Source of the DNA: Calvatia gigantea
Lineage: Eukaryota; Basidiomycota; Agaricomycetes; Agaricales; Lycoperdaceae
NCBI GenBank assembly: GCA_025093985.1
Contig: JACAAK010000002.1
Coordinates: forward strand, 372,001-436,000
Reading direction: 5' to 3'
Length of the DNA: 64,000 bases
The translations under genes and the position numbers were made by a program. The notes beneath the pieces were generated by a model. It did no database searches and was not told where the DNA came from. It worked only from the letters and a program-made list of their open reading frames with translations. Below, one piece after another: positions 42,241 through 54,867 of this stretch (positions are counted from its first letter, which is position 1; each line of letters begins with the position of its first letter).

Positions 42241-45035
42241 ATGCAAGACGGCCGAGCACCCAGGTTCGAATTTATCAACGCATTTATACTTATGCATAAG
42301 CTAACGATGATATAGAGTAAAAAATCGCGCGCCCGCTGCGGTTCAAGTACGTCGTGATCTGTCCAGTCACATTTTCATCTTAGTTGACTTCCCATTACTG
42401 TAGATCACAGCGGAGCAAATCTTGCGTGAGGTTCGTACACTTTTTCCAAAGTGAAGACTATCAGACCTCTAAATTCTGGTATACAGGCGCAAGAGCGACA
42501 AGAGCCAACCTTTCGTGCACCCAAACAGCGAGTTGAGGACTTTGAGGAACTCAGTGAATACCAGGGCCGCAAACGAAAAGAATTTGAGGAACGTATTCGA
42601 AGGACAAGGGGAAACATGTACGTGTTATAGTATAGTCCTCACGTTCTTTTAACCTTTGATACTCATATCATAATCAGTAAAGAATGGTTGCAATATGCCA
42701 ATTGGGAGGTGCGCATTTTCGCAAAACCACTTCTTTTACGCCTATGCAGCTCAACCCACTACACTCTAGGCCAGCCAAAATTCTTTCGACCGCTCACGAT
42801 CCGTCTTCGAGCGTGCTCTCGACGTCGACCCACGAAGCATCCAACTATGGTTCTCCTACACCGAAATGGAGCTCAAATCTCGCAACGTCCAACACGCACG
42901 GAACCTCTTCGACCGCGCGGTCACTCTCCTCCCACGTGTAGATCAACTCTGGTACAAATATGTTTACCTAGAGGAACTGCTGCAAAATGTAGCTGGAGCT
43001 CGGCAGGTGTTCGAACGTTGGATGCAGTGGGAGCCCGTTGACAAGGCGTGGCAAGCTTATATCAAGATGGAGCAGCGGTATTCCGAGCTTGATAGAGCGA
43101 GTGCGATATATGAGAGATGGGTTGCTGTGAGGCCTGATCCTAGGGTATGGGTCAAGTGGGCCAAGTTCGAAGAGGAGCGCGGGAGATTGGATAAAGCGCG
43201 CGAGGTGTTCCAGACGGCGTTGGAGTTCTTTGGTGATGATGAAGAGCAGGTGGAAAAAGCCCAAGCTGTTTTCGGTGCATTTGCAAAGATGGAGACGCGT
43301 CAGAAAGAATACGAACGTGCTCGGGTTATCTATAAGGTGAGTATCTTGATCTGGCTCTTGGCAAAAACTGACTGCGATTTTAAGTTTGCCCTAGAACGCA
43401 TACCAAGATCAAAATCCGCCGGCTTGTACGCCTCGTTTACCAAATTTGAAAAACAACACGGGACACGTTCGACACTCGAAAGTACGGTGCTAGGGAAGCG
43501 ACGGATACAATATGAGGAGGAACTGGCACATGACGGCCGTAATTACGATGTCTGGTTTGATTACGCGCGGTTAGAGGAAGGAGCATGGAGGGACCTCAGG
43601 GAAGAAGGTGCAACTGCAGACGAGATGGATGCTGCAAATAGCCGTGTACGGGAAGTCTATGAACGCGCAGTGGCCCAGGTCCCGCCTGGAGGTGAAAAGC
43701 GTCATTGGAGGAGGTATATCTTCTTGTGGTTGGATTACGCATTATTCGAGGAGATTGAGACAAAGGTATATCTTGTTTGTTAGTCAACGGCCTTCGTTGC
43801 TTACAACCCTCCAGGATTACGATCGCTCACGACAAATATACCAAACAGCTATCAAACTCGTACCCCACAAACAGTTCACTTTCTCTAAGCTGTGGTTGAT
43901 GTTCGCCAAATTCGAGGTACGACGCCTTGATCTCCCTGCTGCACGCAAAATCTTGGGTGCCGCCATTGGCATGTGCCCGAAGGAGGCGCTGTTCAAGGGA
44001 TATATTGATCTCGAGGTGGAGGTATGTATTACCTTGACCTATGATAGGTGAAAGCTTACTCTCCTTTCTAGCTCCGAGAATTCGACCGCGTTCGGCAGCT
44101 GTACGAGAAATACCTTGAGGTACGCTCTCCCCCCGCACAGCTACATACAATTGCCTAACATCTCGCCTCCCCGTAGTTTGACCCCTCAAATTCTGCGGCC
44201 TGGATCAAGTACGCTGAACTTGAAGCCCAACTCCAAGATTTCAGCCGCACCCGTGCCATATTCAAACTCGGTATCTCACAAACCCCTCTCTCTATGCCTG
44301 AGGTCCTATGGAAGGCATACATCGATTTCGAAATCGAGGAGGGCGAACGTGAGAATGCGAGAGAGTTGTATGAGCAACTCGTGCAACAAAGTGGACATGT
44401 CAAGGTTTGGATCTCGTATGCGCTGTTTGAGGGCGAGGCTATTCCTGTGCTGAGAGCTGAGCGGGAAGAAGAGGAAGAGGAAGAAGATGAAGATGAGGAG
44501 GCGGAAGTTAAGATGGTTCCTGGTGATCCTGCTCGTGCGAGACAGGTATTTGAGAGGGGTTACAAGGACTTGAAAGGCAGAGGCCTGAAGAGTGAGGTAT
44601 GCCCATTAACCGATCATTTTCCATTCCACACATGATTAATTTGGAACCTTACAGCGGGTTGCGCTCCTCGAAGCCTGGAAATCGTTCGAAGAAACGCACG
44701 GTACATCCGAAGATGTATCAAAAGTCCAATCCATGATGCCCATCGTCAGCAAACGGCGCCATATCGACCAGGAGACAGGCCAAACCGTCGAAGATTGGGA
44801 CCTTGTGTTCGCGGACGACGAACGCGAAGCAAACCCGACCTCTTTCAAGTTTTTGCAGATGGCACATGCTTGGGCGGCTGCCAAACAAGGTGGTGGAGGT
44901 GGTCGTGGCAACGCGAGTGGAATGTTAGCCGGCTTCGTTGCTGCTGCTTCTTCGACTTCGAAAAAGGAGGAAGAACGGATGGATGAGGACGAGAAGAGCG
45001 ATGCAGCTAGTTCGCGTGGCAGTGATGATGATTGA
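42241..45035 (+). CDS. CLF1: Pre-mRNA splicing factor Clf1 (crooked-neck, HAT repeats)
   Basis: Component of the Prp19-associated NineTeen complex of the spliceosome. Multiple exons; the first short ones are 42241-42263 (MQDGRAP) and 42316-42346 ([10 protein letters not shown]), then [19 protein letters not shown]. The body consists of half-a-TPR (HAT) repeats, for example [128 protein letters not shown] and [19 protein letters not shown] run of Glu/Asp near 44465-44515 and a Gly-rich, acidic C-terminus follow. Stop TGA 45033-45035. Length is usual for fungal Clf1. CpG-rich, without signs of decay. Confidence 0.95.
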
Positions 45036-45574
45036 TGGGCTCCGCCCATCATCGTCACACCCCGGAGCGTCGATTGGACGAATGGTGCCCCTGGTTGTTT
45101 CAGACTTGATGTTCGATTCTCAGTGCTTATATTTTCTGTTATATACTTGGCTGACCTTTCCTGAACTGACCATCCGTTGTTCAGCTTTTGGAGTGTCTCC
45201 TAAATGCCTTTTTATTATATAGGATCGATATTGTGTCTAAAATCAACCACGAACCATGTACGAGAGCGCTTAAATCCCGATTTACGGCGGGTGGGAGATT
45301 TGTTCAAGATAATGTCTGCAGGCTCCCAGAGCCCGGGGAAGGAACGACACGTCACGAATCGGGAATTTCAATATACGCCAAGCTTCTAATTCTATACTAT
45401 ATCGTCTTCCGTGTTCAAATTTTCGGATGGTGGCCCGTCTCGAAAGGACGCAGGGGAATCCAAATTTACCGCTGAGGCGTCTAGGTAAGCGCCTGCACAG
45501 TTCAAAGTCCGACAAGCCTGTGAAGGAGACAGTCTGCTATATACGTTGCACTGACCACCCTGCTCCATTTCCTG
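45036..45574 (+). other. Intergenic region CLF1 to NACHT gene
   Basis: Contains the CLF1 3' flank and probably the promoter and true start of the next gene; no clear ATG exon could be fixed. Confidence 0.4.
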
Positions 45575-47539
45575 GTGGCCTTTCGCAAGAAATTGCAGGA
45601 AATCCGTCGCAAAACGAAATGCTGGGTCTCCCAAACCCCGACCCAGAACGAAATCCTTCCGAAGGCGTCATCCTCGCCAGGACAAACAGAGTCAACTAAG
45701 GTGCCTGGAGATCCCCTGTCCAACTATCCTGCGCCTGCACCTGTAGGGTTGCGCTCAGAAGGACCCACGCCGGCGACGGGTCAGCCCCGGGCCCCCCGGA
45801 CACCTACATCTCCCATTCGTGGTACTCCAGATGATCAAGGTATGCCACCCAGTGCCTTTACCACGGTACAATTGCTGGATTTCTGGTGCACAGTGATAGC
45901 CGAGGATACTCAACCCCAAACGAACAATGGCGCTCCAGGAACACCAGCATCGTCCGGACAACCACAATCGAGCATTTCAACTTTAGGAAGCCTGTCCCCA
46001 GGTTCTATGGCCGCCAGTACACCACCCCCTGCCGAACGTATTCAGACAGTGAACCAGTCCTTGGTGTTACAGGCGCCCATACGTCCCATTCCAGAAGGTC
46101 AATTTTTTTGCAGCCTATCATGCCAATACTGACAACACCTCACCAGGTGCAAATTCGAGCTTCTTTGCAGCCTCACAACACCTTGTATTCAACCATGCAG
46201 TCATGGGAGAAAACCAGCAAATTCAGATCCATGTGGCACCACATCCCTCCCATGAACGACTACATCTATCTAAAGAAGGCTCTCAGGCAAGCCTGTCTCG
46301 GAGCTTGTCCAATCGAGGTCGGGAACTCAGCAATACCGTTGCGATCCCATGGAATAACACTTTTCTACAGATCAGTCAACGGTGTCTGAAAATTCAAACT
46401 TGGCTCCCACCTTCATCGCGCAAAACCAGAATGTTGAGATTCGCCCCGGGTTAAATGGTGAGTGATTCGTTGTCCAGCCCAATAACAATGCCTGAACGGC
46501 CATCCAAGTATTGAAAGAATTGAATGCGCATGTCATTCCAGGAGCGGAGTTCAATTCTGCTGAGCGCGATCCACCTCCGAGGTGCCATCCTGGTACTCGG
46601 ATATCCATTCGAGAACAATTTCGCGCCTGCATTGAAGACCCTAACTTGAAAACGAGAATTATCTGGATGCATGGACCTGCTGGTGTCGGCAAGAGCGCGA
46701 TTATGCAAACCATTGTGGAAGAGGTGTCATCGCACGTTCTTTGTGGGACATTATTCTTCTCGCGGCCCAACCAACGCGAGGATACCAGAAAGGCTTTCCC
46801 AACTCTCGCTTACGGCTTGACAACCAGTCCAGCTGTCGCCAACTTGACGGTCGCCGGCTTAGCTGCCGCCGACTTAGCTATCACTAACTTGGCTATCGCC
46901 AACGCTCAATACTGTCGGTACCTCAGGATGCGGATGGAAGACGACCCGACGTGTCTCACGAAATCCCTCGACGACCAGTTTAAAACCCTGTTCGTCGCTC
47001 CCTTCGTCCAAAATCAAGTTGAAGCAGGTTCGCGACGATGGGTTATGTTTCTGGATGGTTTGGACGAGTGCCAAAATACCAAAGGCGCAGACAATCAATG
47101 TCGAATTATCAATCTAATAAGTGACTCTGTCTTCAACCACGCTGGGTCCACGCCCTTCATTTGGATTATTGCCAGTCGACCGGAGGATAATTTGAAGAAA
47201 GCCTGGTCCGGAGTACAGGAACGATTTCAGGAACGGATCTCCGAGCTTTGGGAACTAGCAATACCCGCTGATTCCGACCAATCCACCAAAGATGTCGAGC
47301 TTTACCTTCATAATCAATTCGAAACGATCAGAACCAAACACTCCGAGCTGATTCCGCAATTACCGCGCTGGCCATCAGACGGCGATTTTGTTAAAATCGC
47401 GAGGAAATCGTCAGGTTTTTTTATCTTTGCCTCAACTGTGGTCAACTACCTCTCCGATGAGGATCCCGTGTATCGCCTTGAGGTCATCATCTCCCTGATT
47501 GACCGGGCAGATAAATACCCCACTCCTGCTGACGAATAA
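45575..47539 (+). CDS. NACHT-domain NTPase (fungal NLR-like), no C-terminal repeats in frame
   Basis: Putative STAND-type signalling NTPase. The 5' exon (45575 to about 46100, start not resolved; the frame has no ATG at its beginning) is Pro/Thr/Ser-rich. Short introns around 46100-46160 and 46457-46510 link to the main exon. It carries SAERDPPPRCHPGTR, which precedes NACHT in many agaricomycete proteins, Walker A GPAGVGKSAIM, Walker B FLDGLDEC and the sensor-like IIASRPEDNL. Five 15-bp tandem repeats sit between Walker A and B. The stop TAA at 47537-47539 comes soon after the NACHT domain; the WD40, ankyrin or TPR repeats common in such proteins are missing. It may be a truncated member. Confidence 0.75.
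46835..46909 (+). repeat. Five 15-bp tandem repeats encoding pentapeptide-like units in NACHT
   Basis: Units start at 46835, 46850, 46865, 46880 and 46895 (GTCGCCAACTTGACG, GTCGCCGGCTTAGCT and so on) and encode VANLT VAGLA AADLA ITNLA IANAQ. This resembles the A(D/N)LXX pentapeptide-repeat pattern but is far shorter than a pentapeptide-repeat domain. Confidence 0.8.
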
Positions 47540-47919
47540 AAAACGCGCCTGTAACGGTGGTCAAAGTAGAGGCATCAGACAGCTTTGTGATAATTGGGCC
47601 TCTGGAGGGCGGACAGTCATACATTCTCCCTTTGTGGCTTGATCCTAGACGTTTGACCACAGCATGTACAAATTTCTCAACGACACCTTTCTGCTGAAAA
47701 AAGAAAGGGCTGACCAATAACTTGATGGTCATGTGACATGACATACCTGTAATAGACTGCCAGTGGTTTGAGTCCTGCTTGCATAACTCTTGGGTAAAAA
47801 TGGCTGCATTCACCACCGATCTGCCATCAACAGTCGAGGAACATCTGGCTGCATGTCCGCAGTGTGCATCTCTTAATTCACTGTCTCATGATCACTTTGA
47901 ATCTCAGCCTTTGTACCTG
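47540..47919. other. Region between NACHT gene and GTPase pseudogene
   Basis: Partly open on both strands (for example 47567-47690 plus) but without a recognisable family; it may be the decayed 5' part of the GTPase gene. Confidence 0.35.
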
Positions 47920-48490
47920 GGTTTCTAGGCTTCGGATCCTTGTTGTGGGGAATGTTAGAGTTTTCGTCATTGATTTGTGTTGGGGACTAACAACTGCCAG
48001 GTCGGTGCTGGGAAGTCATCACTCATCAGCAGTGTCTTCAACATAAGTTTAAGAGTGCGTGAAGATTTGGTATTTTCTTCAAGGTCTCCTGTGATCTTTA
48101 ACATCAGGCACACAAGGGCATAGATGCATGACCACACTGGGAATGCCGATGTTGGATTTGCATATACTTCTGACAAAAACCTGTGGTTCATCCTGCATGA
48201 TAGCCAATACATAAACCCTGGCACCACAAACAGCTGGCATACCCTAGAGCAATTCCTTCGTGCTAGAAGTGCAGCCCCAGAACTTCAGGTTTGATGCCAT
48301 GTGATTTGGTAAAGTATCACACACTGCGATGTATTCAGTCTAATGTGTATCTTATTTTGCCAAAGGTTGTGCATCGAGGTCCCTCTAGCTGGGTTGGGGA
48401 GAGGCCAAACTGGAGAAGAATGACTCCTAATCCTTGCAAAGGAATGTAGGGTCCAATTTAGCTTGCATCTCCTCACAAAACAGTGTCAGC
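47920..48490 (+). pseudogene. P-loop GTPase pseudogene, 5' part up to the copia-1 insertion
   Basis: Pieces in plus frames: LRILVVGN, then after a probable intron VGAGKSSLISSVFNI (Walker A/G1), a TAG after FNIRHTRA, and NADVGFAYTSDKNLWFILHDSQ (G3-like region). This is the order seen in agaricomycete G-domain proteins. Interrupted at TCAGC (48486-48490) by copia-1 and continued at 55282. CpG-poor with several stops, so decayed. Confidence 0.75.
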
Positions 48491-48899
48491 TGTTGAATCT
48501 CGATCTGTACCACTACGTTGGTTCAGGCTATTTATACCTGAAACGGATTCTTGAGTACTTCACTCTTGAAGAGAGATAACAAACAATGTACTAGACCACA
48601 CTCTAGGTTGCTGGTCATGGTCTATTAAATAGAACAATGTATGCAGTATGCTCTGTATATGCTACTGGCAGATAAGACCTCACCTGTATTAGGTAGAACG
48701 GCGCACAGACCAGAGACATTAGATATATAAGACCTATGTAGTATGCGTATATTCTTTAGACAATCTAGTCTTTCCTATTGCCCATCATTCCTCTAAGATA
48801 CCCACTAGCTACGGTCTACAACCAACATCTCAACAAACCCAGTGAGTATGACTCCCCTCCGCCACTAGCGCAAGCTACTGTGGTGTACTCGTCTTAACA
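48491..48899 (+). repeat. Copia-1 5' LTR
   Basis: 409 bp, TGTTGAATC...CTTAACA, pairs with 54868-55276. Confidence 0.94.
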
Positions 48900-48912
48900 G
48901 GTTATGGGCCCC
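48900..48912 (+). other. Copia-1 primer binding site, complementary to the initiator tRNA-Met anticodon arm
   Basis: GGTTATGGGCCCC directly follows the LTR. It is complementary to GGGGCCCATAACC, which includes the CAU anticodon and stem of eukaryotic initiator tRNA-Met, not to a tRNA 3' end. Drosophila copia and yeast Ty5 prime from such internal half-tRNAs. Confidence 0.72.
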
Positions 48913-49076
48913 GACCGCCGCTCACTCCGACCGCGTTTAGCAACGCTGGTAGAGTGTAGGAGGCTACGGTCATATGCAACCTGGGAGACGGTGGCCCTTT
49001 GGTCCATTTGATTCCTGAGTCTGCCCCATGTTGCGACGCGTGCATCATGCACAGCAGTCCTACATGATGCTAACAC

Positions 49077-52000
49077 ATGTTTACCCTATTCTTAGATATA
49101 TCTAAACCGGCCCCTGCTCCGCAGGGCTTTGTTCAAACCCCTAGCGGGCAGCTTCCCGTCCTTACTGGGATGGGTAACTACACCATCTGGTCGCTTCGCC
49201 TTCGGTCTGCACTTATGTGCATTTCCTTGAACGACTGCTCCTGGACCGGATGGGATTTCTCTGGAGCCATGGACAAGCCAGTCCAATACGAGCAGGCCTA
49301 CGGACCTGAGCACCCAGCTACCCCGGCGACTAGCACTTCGCCGGCACGTCCCGCACGACCAGGAACTCCAATTCCTGCGACTGCTGAGGAGCACCGCAGT
49401 GTTGGTATGGCCAACAACCTCCACTCGCGAGCTCTTGGGTTGATAGAGGCAACTCTCCCCAACAGCATGCTCAAGCATTCCGCCAGGGATGCTCGCGCTC
49501 TCTGGTCTCAGTTGCAGGGCCAATATGGCCTTCCTGGACCAGCTCAGGTCTATAACGAGTTCATCCGTGCAATAACGTTTGAACTCCCTCTCGGTGGTGA
49601 CCCCTCGCTCAAGATGAGCGAGCTCCAGCAGATCTTCGGGCAGCTTGACGCCATGGATAGTGGCATCGCCCCGGAGATCGAGACAATGATCCTCCTCCAC
49701 TCCCTTCACCTGTCTTTGAGCCATGTAGCTCAGACGCTCCTCACTTCAAATACGTCGCTCCACGAGCTGACGTGGGATAAGGCCCGAAGCGGCATTATTG
49801 CCACTTACACCTCCAACCAGACCGCCCACGCGCAACGAGCACGCTTTACTCCACGACAGGGAGGTGGGCAGCAGCAGCAGCGCCAGCAGCAGGGAAAGCA
49901 GCAGCCTTCGGGGTCTAAAAAGCCCCAGCAGCAGCCCCAGCAGCAGCAGCAGCAGAAGCCATCTGGAGGAGAAGGCGACGGCGAGAAGAAACGCCGATGG
50001 CGCCCCCGAGGGAAAGGAAAGGGAAAGGGAAAGGAGGGAGGTGCGCAAGGCAACGCCGCCACCTCTTCCGGATATATTCAGGACGTGGACTACGTGTCGC
50101 AGGCACAAACTGTGCCGCCACCATCCACTCGTGCCCTTGTAGAAGCAACGCGTCGAGCCAAGACACCTCCCGTTGCATCTAACTCCGCTGCTACTGGCAG
50201 CAATGCCACTCTGTTCGCGTCGCGCATCACTGCGCCCGAGCCCAAAACTCGTCGCAAACCTTCGGTGAAAGCCAAGGTTACCGCATTGAAGAAGTGGGAC
50301 GAACGTCTCAAATCGACTTCTTCGTCGGGCGAGAGTTCAGAGGAGATGTGGAAGCGATTTGACGAGATGGATGTCGAGCCCACTCCATCCACCGTCACGA
50401 GGGAGGAAGACGTGATCGCGTGGCCGGCCCCTGTGTATAACAGGCCAGCGATAATTAAGAAGCCCAAGCCGCTCAAGAAGAAGCAGGCACCTAAGGAGAT
50501 CGAGTCTGTCCTCGAGTCGGTCCTAGACGACAACGACTTGGACACCGACTACGGTTCCGACGGAGGGTGCAGGTCAGTACCTTCAACTGATTACTATTCT
50601 TGCTCTGATGCAGAAGAGGATGTGCAGCCCCATCAACAGATGGGACGGAACGATACAGACGCAGGGTCTGTCCGCCACGGAGCGGGACGCCCTGGAGATT
50701 CCGAAGTTGAGTTGGGACGATGAGGTGGCTGCCAAAGAGAGCGGGGCACCTATGCAGATGTAGCACGTCGTCCACCTCCTGTAGGGACTCATCGTAGACA
50801 CCGCTGTACAGACTTTATAAACTGCAATGTATGCTGGAAGTGCGCCCAAGGCGCTTCCCCTTCTGTTTATTCCGCTAGTGTGACTAAGCTGGAAAACAAA
50901 ATGAACGCTACATATACCGTGAATAATCACGAGTATTCAGACAAGTTAAGGTCAGATCTCCACGAAGAGCACGAAGATCTTAATCAGATCATTACATATC
51001 ACATCTGTGATTTGTCTCAGTGCCAAAAGTGTCGAGAAGAAGGGAACAAACATTCTGTGAATAACGCAGACTGGCTCCTTGATTTGGGAGCATCGTACCA
51101 TGTCACCGGTTATCTCTCTGATTTTGCAGAGATTAAGATGGGCCATTTCGGGCTTATACAAGCCGCTGGCAACTGGATCTATGAAATGACTGGACGAGGG
51201 TCTGTGATTTTCCAGCATGACGTGTCAGACAAGGGAAAGTCCAAGAGCGCTACTTCAAGTATTGCGCCGGTCTTTTACATCAAAGAAATCACAGAACGGT
51301 TAATGTCCTCAGGCCAGATTCTTCGGAACAGCTATGATCTAGAGGCAACCGTTAAAGGGACCACCATCCGTGATAAATCAGGACGAGCAGTATTGTCCGC
51401 CTGGCCTCATCGTTTGTTTAAAAACAACGTACATACGGTGCACACGTATGTCTTGCAAAATAGCAAGGAGAAACCAGTTGCGTTGACATTATGCCAACTT
51501 GATTATATCGATTGGCATCGTCGAATGGGACACCCTTCGGATCGCGCGCTCTCCGAGCTTCCAAAGCACGTAGAGGGCATCGCGTCGATTCCCGCACCAT
51601 CTACTCGGAAAGGCATTTGCGACGGCTGTGCCAAGGGGAAAATGCATAATAACCCCTTTCCGATTAATCCCAAGCGAGCCACCGCAGTCTTTGAGCTATG
51701 TCACTCAGACTTGCTGGAACTGCCCGTCATTAGTTACCATAAATATAAATGGGCAATGATGTTCCTTGACAACTTTTCTTCTCACGTACATGTAGTCTTC
51801 CTTCAAAAGAAGTCCGAGGCTTCTGAGAAGCTGATTCAGCTGATCAGTGCGCTAGAGAACCTCTCCGGAATGCGAGTCAAACAACTTCGCACCGATAATG
51901 GAGGAGAATATGTCAATGAAAGGTTATTGGCAGGACTCACGGCGCGTGGAATTACCCACGAGACCACTGCTCCCTATGCGCATCAGCAGAATGGGAGAGC

Positions 52001-54842
52001 AGAGAGACTGAACCGCACCCTACACGAGAAAGCCCAAGCTATAAGGCTACAGGCATGTCTACCTGACTCGTAGTGGGAATTTGCGTTGAACACAGCTGTG
52101 CATTTATATAATCGCACACCAGTCCAGTGTCTCCAGTGGAAGACACCCTTTGAGTGTTATTCGAGGGAAAAACCAAATTTGTCCCATATCCGTGTGTTTG
52201 GATGCGGCACGTACGTATATCTACCCGATGAGATCCGCCCAAACAAATTGTCCGCAAAATCCGAGATTATGATCTTTCTTGGATATAAAGGCAGTAAGAA
52301 TTACGTCTTTATGTGGCACACGGCAGGCAACGTGATCTTTATATCACCAAATGCCTTGTTCGACGAGGGATATTTCCCTAAATGCCCCGATTCAGTGCCG
52401 GATAGCAGTAACCGGCCTAATCACAGAGGAGAGAGAAACCTGCCTAGACCAGGATTAGAGAATGAACCACCTATTCCGCCATCTTCGGATGACACTGGAA
52501 TTGTTCCACCTCCACCTGATCATCCAGTACCATTACCCCCAGTTTCTCCACCATTTAAACCGAAATATTCTCCGCCTACACCTCCTTTACCCCGGCGAGA
52601 TTCTACTCCGCCAGACAGCATAGATTCACGATGGCCATCACCTGGCAATACGCCACCTTGGATTCCCCCACCTAAGTCGCCACCTTCGCGTGGAACGACC
52701 ATTGAGGAGGAGCCAGATTTACGTGATAATTGGCATGTGGACAGAGATGTATGGGACACCAAGAACGAGGAGTTCCCAATCCCTGTTCCCAAACGTCGAG
52801 CTGTTGGTTCTGATCAGGTAGAGCCGCGTCGTTCTGAACGACAAGGCAGGCCTCCTATTAGACCAGGTAACACGTATGGAGAAAATAGGCGTCCAATTTC
52901 GATTGAAAGAGAAATAGATCGGACTCACCGACAAGAGCAGCAGAGGCAAAGGCAGCGCATACACGCCAATGCCCCTTCGGACAAAATCATTCGTGAGCGA
53001 AGAGCAAGGACTAACCATCCTGAATATGTGAGGCAAAGAGTTCGTGCTGAGCGGTACCCGCCACAACCCTTTGATATGCCTCCATTTCAGCTCCCTCCAC
53101 GTCCGGAACTGCCGCCTATGCCTGAAAACAATGATCCAACATCTCATGATGTAAATAACATGGACATTGAAAGGCTTGTCGCTGAGGGAGGAGTAAAATT
53201 GATCGATTTCTTGATACAGACGGTACACAATACCGCACACGGAGAACCTGAAACTTTCCGTGACATGCTTAAGCTTCCTGAGCCCATTAAGGCAAAATAG
53301 ATGGCTGCATGTATTGAGGAACTTGACGCGTTGAAGAAACGCGGGGTATATGAACTAGTAGATCTTCCGAAAGGAAGGAGGACAGTTAAAAACCATTGGG
53401 TATTCCTCGAAAAGTCTGATGGCTGCCTGCGAGCTCGCTTAGTTGCGAAGGGTTTCTCGCAGATTGAAGGCATCAACTATAACGAGCTTTTCTCACCAGT
53501 TGTCCGCTACGAGTCCGCGTGTGTAAGCTTCGCACTCGCTGCAATCCATGATTGGGATATGCACAGCGTTGACGTAAAAACAGCCTACTTATATGGCAAA
53601 CTGGATGAGGAAATATACATGGAACAGCCCGAAGGGTTTTGACTTCCCAGGCAGGAAGGGAAGGTATGGAGACTTAAATGAGCGATCTACGGCCTTAAAC
53701 AAGCCAGTCGCCAGTGGTGGAAAGAATTGCATCAATCTATGATTGAGCTGGGATTTACCCGCTGCAAATCCGACTACGCTGTATACTTTCACAGACATCC
53801 GAAAACAAAAGAGCTTGTAGTAGCCATTGTTTACGTTGATGACGTGAATTTCTTGGGAAAGAAAAACTCCCCCCTCCTCAATGAGTTGAAGGGAAAGTTC
53901 ATGAAAAAGTGGAAATGCAGAGACCATGGTCCCTGTGAAGAATTTCTTGGGATGAAAATCTTGAGGAATCGCTCCAAGCATCAAATCTTCATCCAACAGG
54001 TGAAATACCTGGATAAGATCTTGCAGTGCTTCCAGGTTCTGCAGTCTGCCGCGGCTAAAACACCATTACCAGCTGGCTTTCAGTTTGTAACAAACAAAGA
54101 AACTGCAACCATCCCCTTCCGTCTAAAGTACCAACAATTGGTTGGATCGTTAATGTACTTGATGATCGGTACTAGGCCCGACATAGCCTTTGCCATAGTT
54201 AAGCTGGCACAACATGCCGCTAACCCCGCACCCAAGCACTATCGCACTGGAATACATGTACTAAAGTACTTGTCCATGACAAGGAACTATGCATTAAAAT
54301 ATGAAGGCGATACTGGGAAACCGGCGGTGACGCTGGAATGCCTTAGTGACTCGGATTGGGCTCAAGATACAGAAACCCGCCGATCTGTATCAGGAAACGT
54401 TTGTATGATCGCGTCCGGTGCTGTCACTTGGACTTCGCGGCGACAAAAGACGGTTTCATTATCGTCCACTGAGGCGGAATACAAAGAACTGTCTGACGCT
54501 TCACGACAAGTGAAATGGCTGTCACAGCTTCTGGAGGAGCTCAAGATTGAGCACCCAACTCCCATTCTCTACGGTGACAACGATGGGTCCAAATTCTGGA
54601 CTGAAAATCCCATTGTTGAAAAACGATCGAAGCACGTGGATATTCATTACCACTATGTGCGAGAATTGGTCGAGGAGGGTATTATTGTTATTGGTGATGT
54701 GTCCTCACAAGACAATCCCGCCGATATCTTTACAAAGAATCTTGGCGTAACCAAAATCAATCTCTTCCGCCCTGAATTAGGACTGATTTTTGGTTCTGAT
54801 ATCGAAGCATGGGATAAAGCCGCTCGATCGATGAAACGTTGA
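49077..54842 (+). pseudogene. Copia-1 gag-pol polyprotein, one frame with five stops
   Basis: Continuous frame from ATG 49077 to TGA 54842. Gag has a UBN2-like helical part (ALGLIEATLPNSML, ALWSQLQGQYGLPG) and a Gln/Pro-rich stretch (about 49868-49960). The protease motif is WLLDLGASYHVTG (DLG for DSG). Integrase: HHCC region (HRRMGH, CDGCAKGK), CHSDLLE, RTDNGGEY, QQNGRAERLNRT. RT: VDVKTAYLYGKL and IVYVDDVNFLG. RNase H: SSTEAEYKELSDASRQVKWL. Stops: TGA 50721, TAG 52071 (PDS-WEFA), TAG 53298 (KAK-MAAC), TGA 53640 (EGF-LPRQ; copia-2 has CGA here) and TGA 53679 (RLK-AIYGLKQ). Catalytic residues of integrase and RT are kept; protease and frame are lost. Confidence 0.92.
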
Positions 54843-54867
54843 TCTCCCTCCTTCAAGTGAGGAGGAG

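Noticed and set aside
42688..43041. Plus-strand ORF overlapping CLF1
   Set aside because: Out-of-frame shadow of the CLF1 exon, with Arg-rich random composition.
46835..46909. CRISPR array or satellite DNA
   Set aside because: Fifteen-bp units without spacers, in frame inside a coding exon of a eukaryote.
47487..48476. Minus-strand ORFs as separate genes
   Set aside because: They match no family, while the plus strand of the same DNA carries the GTPase motifs; treated as shadows.
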